Assembly (NCBI GenBank): GCA_964497615.1
Contig: CAZCEC010000035.1
Coordinates: 1 to 61,217 of the forward strand
Source of the DNA: CAZCEC01 sp964497615
GTDB lineage: Bacteria > Chloroflexota > Anaerolineae > Anaerolineales > UBA6663
Direction: 5' to 3'
Length of the DNA: 61,217 nt
Part shown: piece after piece, positions 1 to 8,869 of the stretch
Layout: the number at the start of each line of letters is the position of its first letter
Position numbering within the stretch: position 1 is the first letter of the stretch
The notes under the pieces: model-generated
What the model was told of the DNA's origin: nothing
The model's input: only the letters and a program-made list of their open reading frames with translations
The model's database searches: none
Translations under genes and position numbers: made by a program

Positions 1-132
1 TCCGCCCATCTTACCTTGGGCCTGCCGAAACGAATTTAGATGCAATTGCCCTGCGGTGTCAAGCAATCCGCGCTGGGATTCTATCCAAAACCCGTTTGCT
101 GTTCGTTGTGCACACCGCCTCGTGATTGCCAC

Positions 133-161
133 TTGCCTGCTGGCCGATAACGCGATACAAC
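133..161 (+). promoter_or_regulatory. purH promoter, leaderless type
   Basis: TTGCCT at 133-138, a 17-base spacer, then TACAAC at 156-161, only 6 bases before the ATG at 168. The same arrangement recurs at other genes in this window. Transcription would start at or near the start codon. Bases 1-132 show no other gene; the left edge simply begins in intergenic sequence. Confidence 0.5.
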
Positions 162-167
162 CAACAC

Positions 168-1685
168 ATGCCACGCGCCCTCCTGTCCGTTCACAATAAG
201 ACCAATCTGATCGAATTTGCCGACGGCCTGCGGCAACTGGGCTGGGAATTGCTGGCCTCCGGCGGCACAGCCCGCCAACTACGTCAGGCCGGTTTGCCCG
301 TTATCGAGGTGGCCGACTATACCGGATCCCCCGAGATCCTCGATGGCCGGGTGAAGACCCTGCACCCCGCCATCCACGGCGGCCTCCTGGCTCGCGCCAC
401 CGACGCGGATGCCGCCCAACTTCGCGGCCTCGGGTGGGATTACATCGACCTTGTCGCCGTCAACCTGTATCCCTTCGAGCAGACCATCGCCGCGCCGAAT
501 GTCACCCTGGCGGATGCCATTGAGAACATTGACATCGGAGGTGTAGCGCTCATCCGCGCCGCGGCCAAGAACCACGAGCGGGTCACCCTGGTCTGCGACC
601 CCGCCGACTACGGCGCTGTCCTGGCCGAGTTGCGCGCCGGGGCGGTCTCGCCCACCCTGCGCCGCCGGCTGGCCGTCAAGGGTTTTCAGCTCACTACCCG
701 CTATGACTCCGCCATCGCCCGCTACCTGGATGAGCTAGACGAGACCGCCGCCGCTGCCCCGCTGGATTTTCGCGCTTACCCGCGCCAGCGCCTCCGCTAC
801 GGCGAGAACCCGCATCAATCTGCGATTCTCTACAGCTTCGCGCCCGGCGGCGGCCCGCTAGGCGGCGAGATTCTTCAGGGCAAGGAACTCTCGTACAACA
901 ATCTGCTCGATCTGGACGCGGCCTGGAAGGCGGCACTGAGCTTTGACCGGCCCACCCTCGTCATCGTCAAGCACCTTTCGCCCTCCGGCATTGCCTCCGC
1001 CGACGCGCTGGCCGACGCCTATGCGGCCGCCTTCGCCTGCGACACCCGCTCGGCCTTCGGCGGCGTCATCGCCAGCAACCGGCCTTTTGATGCCGCCACG
1101 GCGCGCGCGCTGGGTGATCTGTTTGTGGAATGCATCGCCGCGCCTGGCTTCGAACCCGAAGCCCGCACCCTGCTGGCGGGCCGCAAGAACTGCCGTCTGC
1201 TGGCGATGCCCGACCTGGTGCTTGAGCCGGCCTATGAATTGCGGTCCATCAACCGCGGTGTGCTGCGGCAGGACCTGGACCTGGGCGACCCGGCCGCTGC
1301 AGAGTGGAAGGTGGTCTCACAGCGCCAGCCAACGGACGACGAGTGGCGGTCGCTGCGCTTCGCCTGGCGCGCCTGCCAGCACGTCAAGTCCAACGCCATC
1401 GTTTTCGCCGTGGGTGAGGCCACCGTAGGTATCGGCGGCGGCCAGCCCAACCGGGTGGATTGCGTCCGGCTCGCCGCCGACCGGGCCGGCGTCCAGGCGG
1501 CTGGCGCGGTGATGGCCTCAGATGCTTTCTTCCCCTTTCCGGACTCCGTCGAACTCGCCGCCAAGGCGGGCGTCACAGCCATTGTGCATCCGGGCGGCTC
1601 GGTCCGCGATGCCGACTCCCTGGCCGCCGCCGACGCCGCCGGTCTCACCATGGTCGTCACCGGCGTCCGGCACTTTCGCCACTAA
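168..1685 (+). CDS. purH: Bifunctional AICAR transformylase / IMP cyclohydrolase
   Basis: Catalyses the last two steps of IMP synthesis: formyl transfer from 10-formyl-tetrahydrofolate to AICAR, then ring closure. 505 residues, about the family length. The N-terminal third is the MGS-like cyclohydrolase domain (start PRALLSVHNKTN, then KTLHPAIHGGLLA). The rest is the transformylase with RYGENPHQ, SYNNLLDLDAAWK, the catalytic Lys-His in VKHLSPSG, and SDAFFPFPDSV near the end; the protein finishes VTGVRHFRH as usual. I chose ATG 168 rather than the upstream in-frame ATG at 126 because PurH proteins begin at this motif and a promoter sits immediately upstream. Its folate cofactor links it to the pterin/folate genes that follow within a few bases. 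Confidence 0.97.
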   Translation: MPRALLSVHNKTNLIEFADGLRQLGWELLASGGTARQLRQAGLPVIEVADYTGSPEILDGRVKTLHPAIHGGLLARATDADAAQLRGLGWDYIDLVAVNLYPFEQTIAAPNVTLADAIENIDIGGVALIRAAAKNHERVTLVCDPADYGAVLAELRAGAVSPTLRRRLAVKGFQLTTRYDSAIARYLDELDETAAAAPLDFRAYPRQRLRYGENPHQSAILYSFAPGGGPLGGEILQGKELSYNNLLDLDAAWKAALSFDRPTLVIVKHLSPSGIASADALADAYAAAFACDTRSAFGGVIASNRPFDAATARALGDLFVECIAAPGFEPEARTLLAGRKNCRLLAMPDLVLEPAYELRSINRGVLRQDLDLGDPAAAEWKVVSQRQPTDDEWRSLRFAWRACQHVKSNAIVFAVGEATVGIGGGQPNRVDCVRLAADRAGVQAAGAVMASDAFFPFPDSVELAAKAGVTAIVHPGGSVRDADSLAAADAAGLTMVVTGVRHFRH

Positions 1686-1689
1686 ACGC

Positions 1690-2190
1690 ATGCCCACTTA
1701 CCGCGTCCGCGTTTCCAAAGATTACACTGTCTTCTGCGCGGGCCACTTCGTCACCTACGATGGTGACCAGTGCGAGCCCCTGCACGGCCACAATTACCGC
1801 GCCGCCGTCAGCGTGGAGGGCGATCTGGACGAAAACGCCTACGTCATCAACTTCGTGCCGCTCAAGCGCATATTGCGCGGCATTTGCGACAGCCTGGATC
1901 ACCGGATGCTGCTCCCGACCAACAACCCCCTGCTGCACATTGAGGCGGACGAAAAGGCCTACACGGTGCGTGTCGGCCGCAAGACCTACGTCTTCCCGGC
2001 TGAGGACGTGGTCCAGTTGCCCATTCCCAACACCACATCCGAGTGCCTTGCGACGTGGATTGGCGGCCAAATCATAGCCGAGTTGCATTCGCGCGGCCAG
2101 CCCCTGAGTGGTCTCCGGGCAGTGGAGGTGGAAGTCGAGGAGTCCTTCGGCCAGCGCGCCTTTTGCCGCCGCGACCTGTCAGAGAGATAG
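1690..2190 (+). CDS. 6-pyruvoyltetrahydropterin synthase family, PTPS-III type
   Basis: 166 residues of the PTPS/QueD fold. Zinc ligands are His19 (AGHF) and His32/His34 (LHGH). The catalytic Cys28 is followed directly by Glu29 (motif CEPLHGH). In published work on folB-lacking bacteria, including Chloroflexi, PTPS paralogues in which a glutamate replaces or accompanies the catalytic cysteine convert dihydroneopterin triphosphate to 6-hydroxymethyl-dihydropterin and rescue a folB mutant. The position directly upstream of folK and folP fits that role better than queuosine synthesis (QueD). It starts 4 bases after purH and ends 2 bases before folK, so it is in the same operon. C-terminal ESFGQRAF is also family-typical. 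Confidence 0.9.
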   Translation: MPTYRVRVSKDYTVFCAGHFVTYDGDQCEPLHGHNYRAAVSVEGDLDENAYVINFVPLKRILRGICDSLDHRMLLPTNNPLLHIEADEKAYTVRVGRKTYVFPAEDVVQLPIPNTTSECLATWIGGQIIAELHSRGQPLSGLRAVEVEVEESFGQRAFCRRDLSER

Positions 2191-2192
2191 GC

Positions 2193-2687
2193 ATGCCCGC
2201 CGCCTACCTAGCGCTCGGCGCCAACCTGGGCGACCGGGCCGCCACCCTCCGGCGCGCCCTCCGTGCCTTGCCGCCCGAATTCACCGTGCGGTCTGTCTCC
2301 CCGGTCTTTGAGACTGAGCCCGCGTACGTCCTTGACCAGCCTCGGTTCTACAACCTCGCCGCCGCCGTCGAGACCGAACTGCCGCCCCTGGCAGCGCTGC
2401 GCCGGCTCAAGGCGCTCGAAATCGAGTTGGGCCGCCAGGACAGCCCACGCTATGGGCCCCGCGCCATTGACCTCGACCTGCTGTTGTACGATGACGTGGT
2501 GCTGGACACGCCCGAGTTGACCCTGCCGCATCCGCGCCTGGCGGAGCGCGCCTTCGTGCTGGTGCCCCTCGCCGCCATAGCAGCCAGTGTTGTCCACCCA
2601 ACGCTCGGACGCACTGTGGCCCAACTGCTAGCGGCGCTCGGAGATACGTCCGCCGCCGTCTGGCCCGCAGAAGTCACCCTCAAATGA
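2193..2687 (+). CDS. folK: 6-hydroxymethyl-dihydropterin pyrophosphokinase
   Basis: Transfers pyrophosphate from ATP to 6-hydroxymethyl-7,8-dihydropterin, giving the substrate for FolP. 164 residues, normal for FolK. Visible signatures: LGANLGDR at the N-terminus, FETEPAY and FYNLAAAVET, and the family hallmark PRAIDLDLLLYDD, followed by LPHPRLAERAFVLVPLA. ATG 2193 comes two bases after the PTPS stop. The stop overlaps the folP start as ATGA, indicating translational coupling. Confidence 0.97.
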   Translation: MPAAYLALGANLGDRAATLRRALRALPPEFTVRSVSPVFETEPAYVLDQPRFYNLAAAVETELPPLAALRRLKALEIELGRQDSPRYGPRAIDLDLLLYDDVVLDTPELTLPHPRLAERAFVLVPLAAIAASVVHPTLGRTVAQLLAALGDTSAAVWPAEVTLK

Positions 2688-3598
2688 CCTCCTCCCCCCG
2701 CCACTCATCCCGGCTAGACCTGAGCATGGCGGCCTTTGAGTGGGGCACTCGCACCTACATCATGGGCATCATCAATGTCACCCCCGACTCGTTTTCGGGT
2801 GATGGCCTGGCCGCGAGCACCGGCCAAGTCGAAGCTGCCGTGGCGCTGGCCCAGGCCCAAGTTGCCGCGGGTGCGGATCTGCTTGACGTGGGCGGCGAGT
2901 CAACCCGGCCTGGTAGTCGGTCCATCCCGCTTGATGATGAGCTTCGGCGCGTCATTCCCGTGGTGGCTGCTCTGCGTGAGGCTGTCGGCGCGCCAATCTC
3001 GATTGACACCTATAAGGCCGAAGTGGCGCGGCAGGCGCTGGCCGCGGGCGCCAGCCTCGTCAATGACGTCTGGGGCTTGCGCATGGACCCGGCGATGGCG
3101 CAGGTGGTGGCCGCGGCGGGCGCGCCGGTCGTCCTGATGCACAACCGCAGCCGGCCCAAGGACGCCGCGCAGAGCGCCCGGCTGGGCGGGCGCTACGTCG
3201 GCGTTCAGTACACCGACCTGCTGGCCGACATTCAAGTTGAGTTGTCCGAGAGCCTCGCCCTGGCCCGGCAGGCCGGCATCGCCCCAGACCGCATCATCGT
3301 GGATCCCGGTATCGGTTTTGGCAAGACGGTGGAGCAGAACCTGGAACTGATGGATCGGTTGGACGAGATGCAGAACCTCGGATATCCTATCCTCGTCGGG
3401 CCATCGCGGAAGTCGTTTGTGGGCTATACCCTCAACTTGCCGCCGGAACAGCGGGTGGAAGGCACCGCCGCCGCCGTGGCCCTGGCCATCGACCGGGGCG
3501 CCGATATCGTCCGTGTCCACGACGTCGCCGCCATGGTCCGCGTTGCCCGTATCGCCGACGCCATCACCCGCCGCCCAATCTCACCCCCTCGCCCATGA
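2684..3598 (+). CDS. folP: Dihydropteroate synthase
   Basis: Condenses hydroxymethyl-dihydropterin pyrophosphate with p-aminobenzoate. 304 residues; TIM-barrel signatures occur in order: INVTPDSFSGDG, DVGGESTRPGS, SIDTYKAEVA, NDVWGL, VLMHN, VDPGIGFGKT, and GPSRKSFVG followed by VRVHDV. The annotated ATG overlaps the folK stop (ATGA). A second ATG at 2726 directly precedes the conserved core and could be the true start; the intervening 14 residues are not conserved-looking. The stop overlaps the next gene by ATGA, so the operon continues. Confidence 0.97.
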   Translation: MTSSPRHSSRLDLSMAAFEWGTRTYIMGIINVTPDSFSGDGLAASTGQVEAAVALAQAQVAAGADLLDVGGESTRPGSRSIPLDDELRRVIPVVAALREAVGAPISIDTYKAEVARQALAAGASLVNDVWGLRMDPAMAQVVAAAGAPVVLMHNRSRPKDAAQSARLGGRYVGVQYTDLLADIQVELSESLALARQAGIAPDRIIVDPGIGFGKTVEQNLELMDRLDEMQNLGYPILVGPSRKSFVGYTLNLPPEQRVEGTAAAVALAIDRGADIVRVHDVAAMVRVARIADAITRRPISPPRP

Positions 3599-4881
3599 CC
3601 CTCCGCGAATCCAACTTCTGGCTCGACACCATCGACATGCCCGCGCTAGATTGGCGCGCGCCCCTGCCCGAACGGTGCGATGTGGCCGTCATTGGCGCCG
3701 GGTACACCGGCCTGTCGGCGGCGCTGGCGCTGGCGCGGCGCGGCGTGCAGGTCGTCGTGCTGGAGGCCGAATCGGTGGGGTGGGGGGCCAGCTCGCGCAA
3801 TGGGGGCATGGTCCTCACGGGCCTCAAGCAGGGCGCGCACACCCTGCTCCAGCGCTATGGCCGCGAGCAGGCCCGCGCCATGTTCGCAGCCTCGCTGGCC
3901 GCCATCGACTGCGTTGAAACTCTCGTCCGTGAGGGCGGCATTGCCTGCGACTTTTCCCGCATGGGCCATCTCGAGGTGGCCTGCAAGCCCGCCCACTATG
4001 CCGGGTTTCAGGCCTCGGCCGAGACGATGGCGCGCGAGTTTGGGCACACTGTCCGGCTGGTGCCCGCCGCCGACCTGGACGCGGAGATCGGCTCGGCTGG
4101 CTATCACGGCGGCCTCGTGGACGAGGTAAGCGGCGGCCTCAATCCCGCCCGGTATGTCGCCGGCCTGGCGTGCATGGCGCAGCAGGCTGGGGCGCAACTC
4201 TTTGAGCAGGCGCGGGTAGAGCGCGTGACGCGCGCCGGAAGCGGCTACGCACTGCATACGGCGCGTGGCTCGCTTCAGTCCGAAAACGTGGTCGTCGCTA
4301 CCAGCGGCTACACGGGCCGCGCCACCCCCGCCCATGCGCGCCGCATCGTCCCCATCGGCTCCTACATCATCGCCACCGAACCGCTGGCGCCGGACCTGGC
4401 CCGCGAGCTGAGCCCTCGCAACCGGATGATCTTTGACTCCAAGAACTTCCTGTACTACTTCCGCCTCACGCCGGACGGCCGCATGCTGTTTGGCGGGCGC
4501 GCGGGCTTCAAGCCGGAAACGCCCCGCACCATCCTCGAAAGCGCCGGCATCCTGCGCCAGGCGATGGCAAAGGTCTATCCGCAGTTGGCCGGGGCGGAAG
4601 TTGCCTATGCCTGGGGCGGCACGCTGGATTTTGCCTTTGACCTGATGCCCCATACCGGCCGGCTGGATGGGCTATGGTTTGCGCTTGGCTATGCCGGGCA
4701 CGGCGTCGCCCTGGCGACCTATCTTGGCGCCAGCCTGGCCGGCCTGGTGCTGGGCGATGAGCCTGCCCAGCCATTCGCCGAGATTGCCTTTCCGCGTGCG
4801 CCCTTGGGGCTGTATGACGGCCGGCCCTGGTTTCTGCCCTTGGCAGAAGTGTGGTACAAATTCCTCGATCTGGTCTCCTAG
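3595..4881 (+). CDS. FAD-dependent oxidoreductase, DAO family (PuuB-like)
   Basis: 428-residue flavoprotein. The dinucleotide-binding motif VIGAGYTGLSAAL is at residues ~30-45, followed by an Glu-ending strand (VVVLEAESVG) and GASSRNGGMV, the pattern of the glycine/D-amino-acid oxidase family and particularly gamma-glutamylputrescine oxidase-like members. A C-terminal FAD-contact segment (GYAGHGVALATYLG) is present. The substrate is probably an amine or amino acid but cannot be fixed from sequence. It is coupled to folP by an ATGA overlap, although no metabolic link to folate is evident. Confidence 0.85.
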   Translation: MTLRESNFWLDTIDMPALDWRAPLPERCDVAVIGAGYTGLSAALALARRGVQVVVLEAESVGWGASSRNGGMVLTGLKQGAHTLLQRYGREQARAMFAASLAAIDCVETLVREGGIACDFSRMGHLEVACKPAHYAGFQASAETMAREFGHTVRLVPAADLDAEIGSAGYHGGLVDEVSGGLNPARYVAGLACMAQQAGAQLFEQARVERVTRAGSGYALHTARGSLQSENVVVATSGYTGRATPAHARRIVPIGSYIIATEPLAPDLARELSPRNRMIFDSKNFLYYFRLTPDGRMLFGGRAGFKPETPRTILESAGILRQAMAKVYPQLAGAEVAYAWGGTLDFAFDLMPHTGRLDGLWFALGYAGHGVALATYLGASLAGLVLGDEPAQPFAEIAFPRAPLGLYDGRPWFLPLAEVWYKFLDLVS

Positions 4882-4889
4882 CCCGCACC

Positions 4890-5834
4890 ATGAGCATCGC
4901 CCAAATTCCGGATACCCCCAAGTACACGATCAAGGCGGTCTCGGCCCAGACTGGCATCCGCGGCGTCACCCTGCGCGCCTGGGAGCGCCGCTACCGGCTG
5001 GTGCGCCCCCGGCGCACCTCCGGCAACTACCGGCTCTATTCCGACCGCGACGTGGCGGTGCTGCGCTGGCTCAAGGAGCGCGTGGCCGCCGGTCAGTCCA
5101 TCAGTGCCGCCGCCGCCGAACTGACGGCCATGCGCCGGCAGGGCAATTGGCCCGCCGCGCCGCCCGCGCCGCAGCCAGCGCCGCGCGGGGAGGGGGGCGT
5201 GGTGCCGGCTCGCCTGACCGACCGGTTGTACCAGGCCCTCACAACGCACAACGAAGCGGCTGCCTTGCAGGTTATGGCGGAGGCCCACGCCGCCTTCGAC
5301 ATCGTCGCCATCTGCGAGCAACTCATCACGCCTTGCCTGATCGCCATTGGTGAGGGTTGGGCGCGCGGCGACATTCGCATCTCCACCGAGCACTTTGCCA
5401 GCCAGTTCTTGCGCGGTCGGCTGACCACCCTGTTTCAGTCGCTGCCCGGTCCACGGACTGGCCCTCGGGTGGTGATCGGCTGCGCCCCGCGCGAAATGCA
5501 CGACATCGGCCCGCTCATGCTGTCCCTGTTTCTACGCCACGCCGGCTACCGCGTCGAGTTCCTGGGGCCAGACGTCCACCTCGACGATCTGCTGGCCTAT
5601 GCCCGCGCAGAGCGCCCGGCCGTCATTTGCCTGTCGGCCCACTCCGAGGAAACGGCGCTGTCGCTGGCGCGCGTACAGCCGGCCCTCAATCGGATGCGCC
5701 CGCGGCCCCGGTTCGGCTTTGGGGGCCGGGCCTTCAACCTGCGCCCAGACCTGCGGGCGGCCACCCCCGGCGTCTTCATGGGGGAGACCGCTTCGGCGGC
5801 CGCCAGTGCGGTGCGCGGCCTGCTTGCGAACTAA
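4890..5834 (+). CDS. MerR-family B12-binding regulator, CarH-like photoreceptor
   Basis: 314 residues. Residues ~12-80 form a MerR-type DNA-binding domain (YTIKAVSAQTGI, LRAWERRYRL, NYRLYS). A cobalamin-binding module follows: a helical part with Trp157-x9-Glu167-His168 (GWARGDIRISTEHF) and a Rossmann part with EMHDIG (His204 as probable cobalt ligand). The W-x9-EH motif is the hallmark of CarH-type light sensors, in which adenosylcobalamin photolysis disrupts the repressor tetramer. I chose ATG 4890 over an upstream in-frame codon because the MerR domain starts just after it. A carotenoid-type desaturase lies two genes downstream, and 11-bp repeats follow the gene, both consistent with light control. 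Confidence 0.88.
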   Translation: MSIAQIPDTPKYTIKAVSAQTGIRGVTLRAWERRYRLVRPRRTSGNYRLYSDRDVAVLRWLKERVAAGQSISAAAAELTAMRRQGNWPAAPPAPQPAPRGEGGVVPARLTDRLYQALTTHNEAAALQVMAEAHAAFDIVAICEQLITPCLIAIGEGWARGDIRISTEHFASQFLRGRLTTLFQSLPGPRTGPRVVIGCAPREMHDIGPLMLSLFLRHAGYRVEFLGPDVHLDDLLAYARAERPAVICLSAHSEETALSLARVQPALNRMRPRPRFGFGGRAFNLRPDLRAATPGVFMGETASAAASAVRGLLAN

Positions 5835-5843
5835 GCTGACTGG

Positions 5844-5876
5844 CAACCTAACAAACCTTATACAAAACCTCCACGA
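5844..5876 (+). promoter_or_regulatory. Three imperfect 11-bp direct repeats, possible CarH operator
   Basis: Three consecutive 11-mers occupy 5844-5854, 5855-5865 and 5866-5876: CAACCTAACAA, ACCTTATACAA and AACCTCCACGA. They share an ACAA-like end in phase. They sit between the B12-dependent regulator and the next gene. Thermus CarH is reported to bind adjacent 11-bp direct repeats with a TACA core; the middle unit matches best. The match of the outer repeats is weak, so this is only a candidate. Confidence 0.35.
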
Positions 5877-5947
5877 GTCTGTTTTCCCGGTACACTATCC
5901 ATGAGCCGCGGCAAGGCGCCCGGCCAAGTGTGCCCGTGGAGGTAGTG

Positions 5948-6553
5948 ATGGAAATCAAAGCGATCCCAGTGACAATGACCCCTGGTGCCCGGCCGGGCCC
6001 GCGTCTGAGCCTTGGCGACCAAGCTCCCGCCGCTGTGGTGCTCGATCCTGATGGGGGGCCAGTTGAGCTTGCCAGTCTGTGGCCGCATGGCCCGGTGCTG
6101 GTCGTTTTCCTGCGCCACTTTGGCTGCCTCTTCTGCCGCGAGCTGCTGGCCGAGCTACAGGAACGCTCTGCTGAGCTGGCGCAGGCTGGCCTGCTGGTGG
6201 CGGCCATTGGCCTGGGCGAGCCGCGCCATGCACAACGCATCGGCCAGCGTTACGCGCCCGACCTCACCGTCCTGGCGGCGCCCACTGCCGACGCATACGC
6301 GGCTTATGGCATCGTCCGCGCTGGCATGAAGCAGATCCTCTCCCCGCGCACGTTCGCCGCCGGGGCGCGAGCGGCACTGAGCGGCAGCGCCCAGACCAAG
6401 GCGACCGGTGACCAGCAGATGGTGGGCGGCGCCTTCGTCGTGGATCGGCAGGGCGTGGTGCGCCTTGCCCACTACGACGCCTTTCCCGGCGACAAACCTG
6501 ACCTCGACCGCATCGTGGCGCTTGGCCGGCGGCTCACCCGCCGCGCAGCCTGA
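5948..6553 (+). CDS. Peroxiredoxin-like (AhpC/TSA_2) thioredoxin-fold protein
   Basis: 201 residues with a thioredoxin fold. The redox motif is Cys60-x-x-Cys63 (FLRHFGCLFCREL), typical of the peroxiredoxin-like AhpC/TSA antioxidant family rather than of classical AhpC. A later GGAFVVDRQGVVRLAHY segment is the usual central strand pair. The start at ATG 5948 is set by a strong ribosome-binding site GGAGG at 5938-5942, in preference to a GTG at 5930. Likely a cytosolic thiol-dependent antioxidant; next to a light-sensor and a carotenoid-type enzyme it may belong to a photo-oxidative stress response (inference). Confidence 0.82.
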   Translation: MEIKAIPVTMTPGARPGPRLSLGDQAPAAVVLDPDGGPVELASLWPHGPVLVVFLRHFGCLFCRELLAELQERSAELAQAGLLVAAIGLGEPRHAQRIGQRYAPDLTVLAAPTADAYAAYGIVRAGMKQILSPRTFAAGARAALSGSAQTKATGDQQMVGGAFVVDRQGVVRLAHYDAFPGDKPDLDRIVALGRRLTRRAA

Positions 6554-6589
6554 GCACGATTTCGTCCGCGCATCAGGCGCGCCTGCAGG

Positions 6590-8119
6590 TTGCCTCCTTC
6601 GTCTGCTACACCCATCGTCGTCATCGGCGCGGGTCTGGGCGGCCTCACCACTGCCGCGCTGCTGGTGCGCGCCGGCCGGCCCGTTCGCGTGCTGGAGGCG
6701 CACATCTATCCGGGCGGCTCTGCCGGAACTTTCTATCACCAGCGTTATCGTTTCGATGCGGGAGCGACGCTGGCTGGCGGGTTCGGGCCAGGCGGCCCGC
6801 ACGCCCGTCTGGCTGAATTGCTGGAACTGAACTGGCCCGTTTCGCCCGTGGACCCGGCCTGGGTGACTCACTTGTCCGGCGTCCCGGTCACCCAATGGGC
6901 GGATGCGGAGGCGTGGCGCGCCGAGCGCCTGCGGGCCTTCCCAGGCGCCGAATGGTTCTGGACTCGGCAAGAGCGGCTGGCGGGCTTGGCTTGGGACCTG
7001 GCGCGCCAGCCGCTCCCGTGGCCTCCGCAGTCGGCCCATGAGTGGCTGGCACTGGCCGGCTCCATTCGGCCGCGGTACGCCGCCGCGTTGCCCTACCTCA
7101 TGCGCTCCGTTGCGGACATGAGTCGTGGCGCCTCGCCGGAACTCCGCGCATTTCTCGATGCGCAGCTTCTGATTTCGGCGCAGGCGGTTTCAGCGGAAGC
7201 CAATGCGCTGTATGGCAGCGCGGCGCTGGACCTGCCGCGCCGGGGTGTCAACCATGTACACGGCGGTGTGGGGCAATTGGCGTGGACGCTGGTGCACTGG
7301 ATTCGCGCCCACGGCGGGGAGGTCATCTTTCGGCAGCGGGTGGTGAGCATTGAGGTGCGCCGAGGCCGCGCGGCGGCGGTGCACACCGCGAAGGGTGAGG
7401 TGCACGCGTGCGACGGCGTAGTGGCCAATGTTACGCCCTGGGCGCTGGCCGGCCTCTTGGGTAATGCGGCGCCGGCCGCGCTCCGCCGCGAGGCGAGGAA
7501 TCGCGCCGCAGGGTGGGGGGCCTTCACCCTGTACCTGGGTGTTGATACGGCGTGCCTGCCGGCCGCCTTGGCCGATCATCACCTGATCGTCCGCGACCCC
7601 GCGCGCCCGCTGGGCGAAGGCAATTCGATCTTCGTATCGCTATCCCCGGAGGGCGACTCACAGCGCGCGCCGGCCGGTCATCGGGCGGTAACCGTGTCCA
7701 CGCATACCAGCATCGGACCGTGGTGGCGGGCCTATCGAATCTCGCCCCAAGCCTACGCAGACCGCAAGGCTGATTACGCTGAGCGGCTACTGACCGGCGC
7801 GGAGTCGGCGCTGCCCGGCCTGCGCGCGGCCGTGAAGCTGAGGCTGCCCGGCACGCCCATCACCTTCGAGCGCTTCACCCGCCGGCCGCAGGGCATGGTC
7901 GGCGGATTCCCACAGACCTCGCTTCTTCAGGCGCGCGGGCCGGGGGTGGGGTTGTCCAACGTTTGGATGGCGGGGGATTCGGTCTTTCCGGGGCAATCGA
8001 CCGCGGGCGTCACTTTGTCGGGGATGCGCGTGGCGGCGGCCGTCTTGCACCAACTAGGCCGGAAACGCCAGGGCCTCGCTCACGTCCCACAACTTTTCCT
8101 GGAGCCCTTCATCGAGTGA
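6590..8119 (+). CDS. Phytoene desaturase / carotenoid isomerase-like FAD oxidoreductase
   Basis: 509 residues. The N-terminal FAD motif VIGAGLGGLTTAALL is followed by RVLEAHIYPGGSAGTF, and the C-terminal FAD contact is WMAGDSVFPGQSTAGVTLSG; both are characteristic of the CrtI/CrtD/CrtISO superfamily. The substrate cannot be told from sequence; members act on carotenoids or retinoids. The start is a TTG at 6590, since no ATG precedes the Rossmann motif. The 3' end overlaps the convergent SDR gene by 66 bases. Proximity to the CarH-like regulator suggests light-controlled pigment metabolism. Confidence 0.8.
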   Translation: MPPSSATPIVVIGAGLGGLTTAALLVRAGRPVRVLEAHIYPGGSAGTFYHQRYRFDAGATLAGGFGPGGPHARLAELLELNWPVSPVDPAWVTHLSGVPVTQWADAEAWRAERLRAFPGAEWFWTRQERLAGLAWDLARQPLPWPPQSAHEWLALAGSIRPRYAAALPYLMRSVADMSRGASPELRAFLDAQLLISAQAVSAEANALYGSAALDLPRRGVNHVHGGVGQLAWTLVHWIRAHGGEVIFRQRVVSIEVRRGRAAAVHTAKGEVHACDGVVANVTPWALAGLLGNAAPAALRREARNRAAGWGAFTLYLGVDTACLPAALADHHLIVRDPARPLGEGNSIFVSLSPEGDSQRAPAGHRAVTVSTHTSIGPWWRAYRISPQAYADRKADYAERLLTGAESALPGLRAAVKLRLPGTPITFERFTRRPQGMVGGFPQTSLLQARGPGVGLSNVWMAGDSVFPGQSTAGVTLSGMRVAAAVLHQLGRKRQGLAHVPQLFLEPFIE

Positions 8120-8869
8120 GCGTGGCGACGACGGGGCAGGGCGCTCGTTCACGAAGTATTGGCCTGTCGTCTCGGCCACCTCGTCTGAGTCTGCCAGGTA
8201 CACGGACGTGCGCGCCCCCGCCGCCAGGTTGCCTCCGCCGCCGCCCCAGCCCGCGCGCAGCAAGTTGGTGTTGATGACGCCCGGATGCAGGGCGTTGGCC
8301 GTCACGCCGCTGCCGGCCAATCGCCGCGCCAGGGCGTAGGTGAACAGCACGTTGCACAGCTTGGACCGGGCATAGGCCGTGTAGGCATCGTAAGATCGCT
8401 CCCCCTGCAAGTTGTCCCACGCCAAGTCCGCCCCTTGGTGGGTCATGGAACTGACCACAACCACGCGCGCCGGAGACGACTCGCGCAGCCGGTCCGCCAA
8501 CAGGTTGGTCAGCAGGAAGTACGCCAGGTGGTTGACTTGAAAGGTGGTCTCCAAACCGTCGGCCGTCACCGCGCGGCGCTGCATGAAAACGCCCGCGTTG
8601 TTGATGAGCACATCCAGCCGCCGGTCCGCGGCCAGCACCTGGGTCGCCACATCGTAAGTCTGCGCCAGCGAGCTCAGGTCGCCGCTGATGGGGATTAGAT
8701 CGCTGCTGCCAGTTTCGCGCTGAAGGGCAGTGAGGGCGGCCTTGGTTTTGGAGGGCGTGCGGCCATGCACCAGCACTCGCGCGCCGCGGCGGGCCAATTC
8801 GGCGGCGGTGGCCAGTCCGATGCCGGACGTGGCCCCGGTCACCAGCACAACCTTTCCAGCGACGCTCAC
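8054..8869 (-). CDS. Short-chain dehydrogenase/reductase
   Basis: 271 residues, classical SDR. The cofactor motif TGATSGIG is close to the N-terminus, then NNAGVF, the catalytic Ser in VVVVSSMTHQ and the Tyr/Lys pair in YARSK. The overall pattern resembles retinol-dehydrogenase/WWOX-like members that use NADP(H). I set the start at a GTG (8869) overlapping the cinA stop as GTGA; the longer reading frame upstream is only antisense-like sequence inside cinA. The opposing desaturase gene overlaps its end. Substrate unknown. Confidence 0.88.
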   Translation of the reverse strand: MSVAGKVVLVTGATSGIGLATAAELARRGARVLVHGRTPSKTKAALTALQRETGSSDLIPISGDLSSLAQTYDVATQVLAADRRLDVLINNAGVFMQRRAVTADGLETTFQVNHLAYFLLTNLLADRLRESSPARVVVVSSMTHQGADLAWDNLQGERSYDAYTAYARSKLCNVLFTYALARRLAGSGVTANALHPGVINTNLLRAGWGGGGGNLAAGARTSVYLADSDEVAETTGQYFVNERPAPSSPRSLDEGLQEKLWDVSEALAFPA

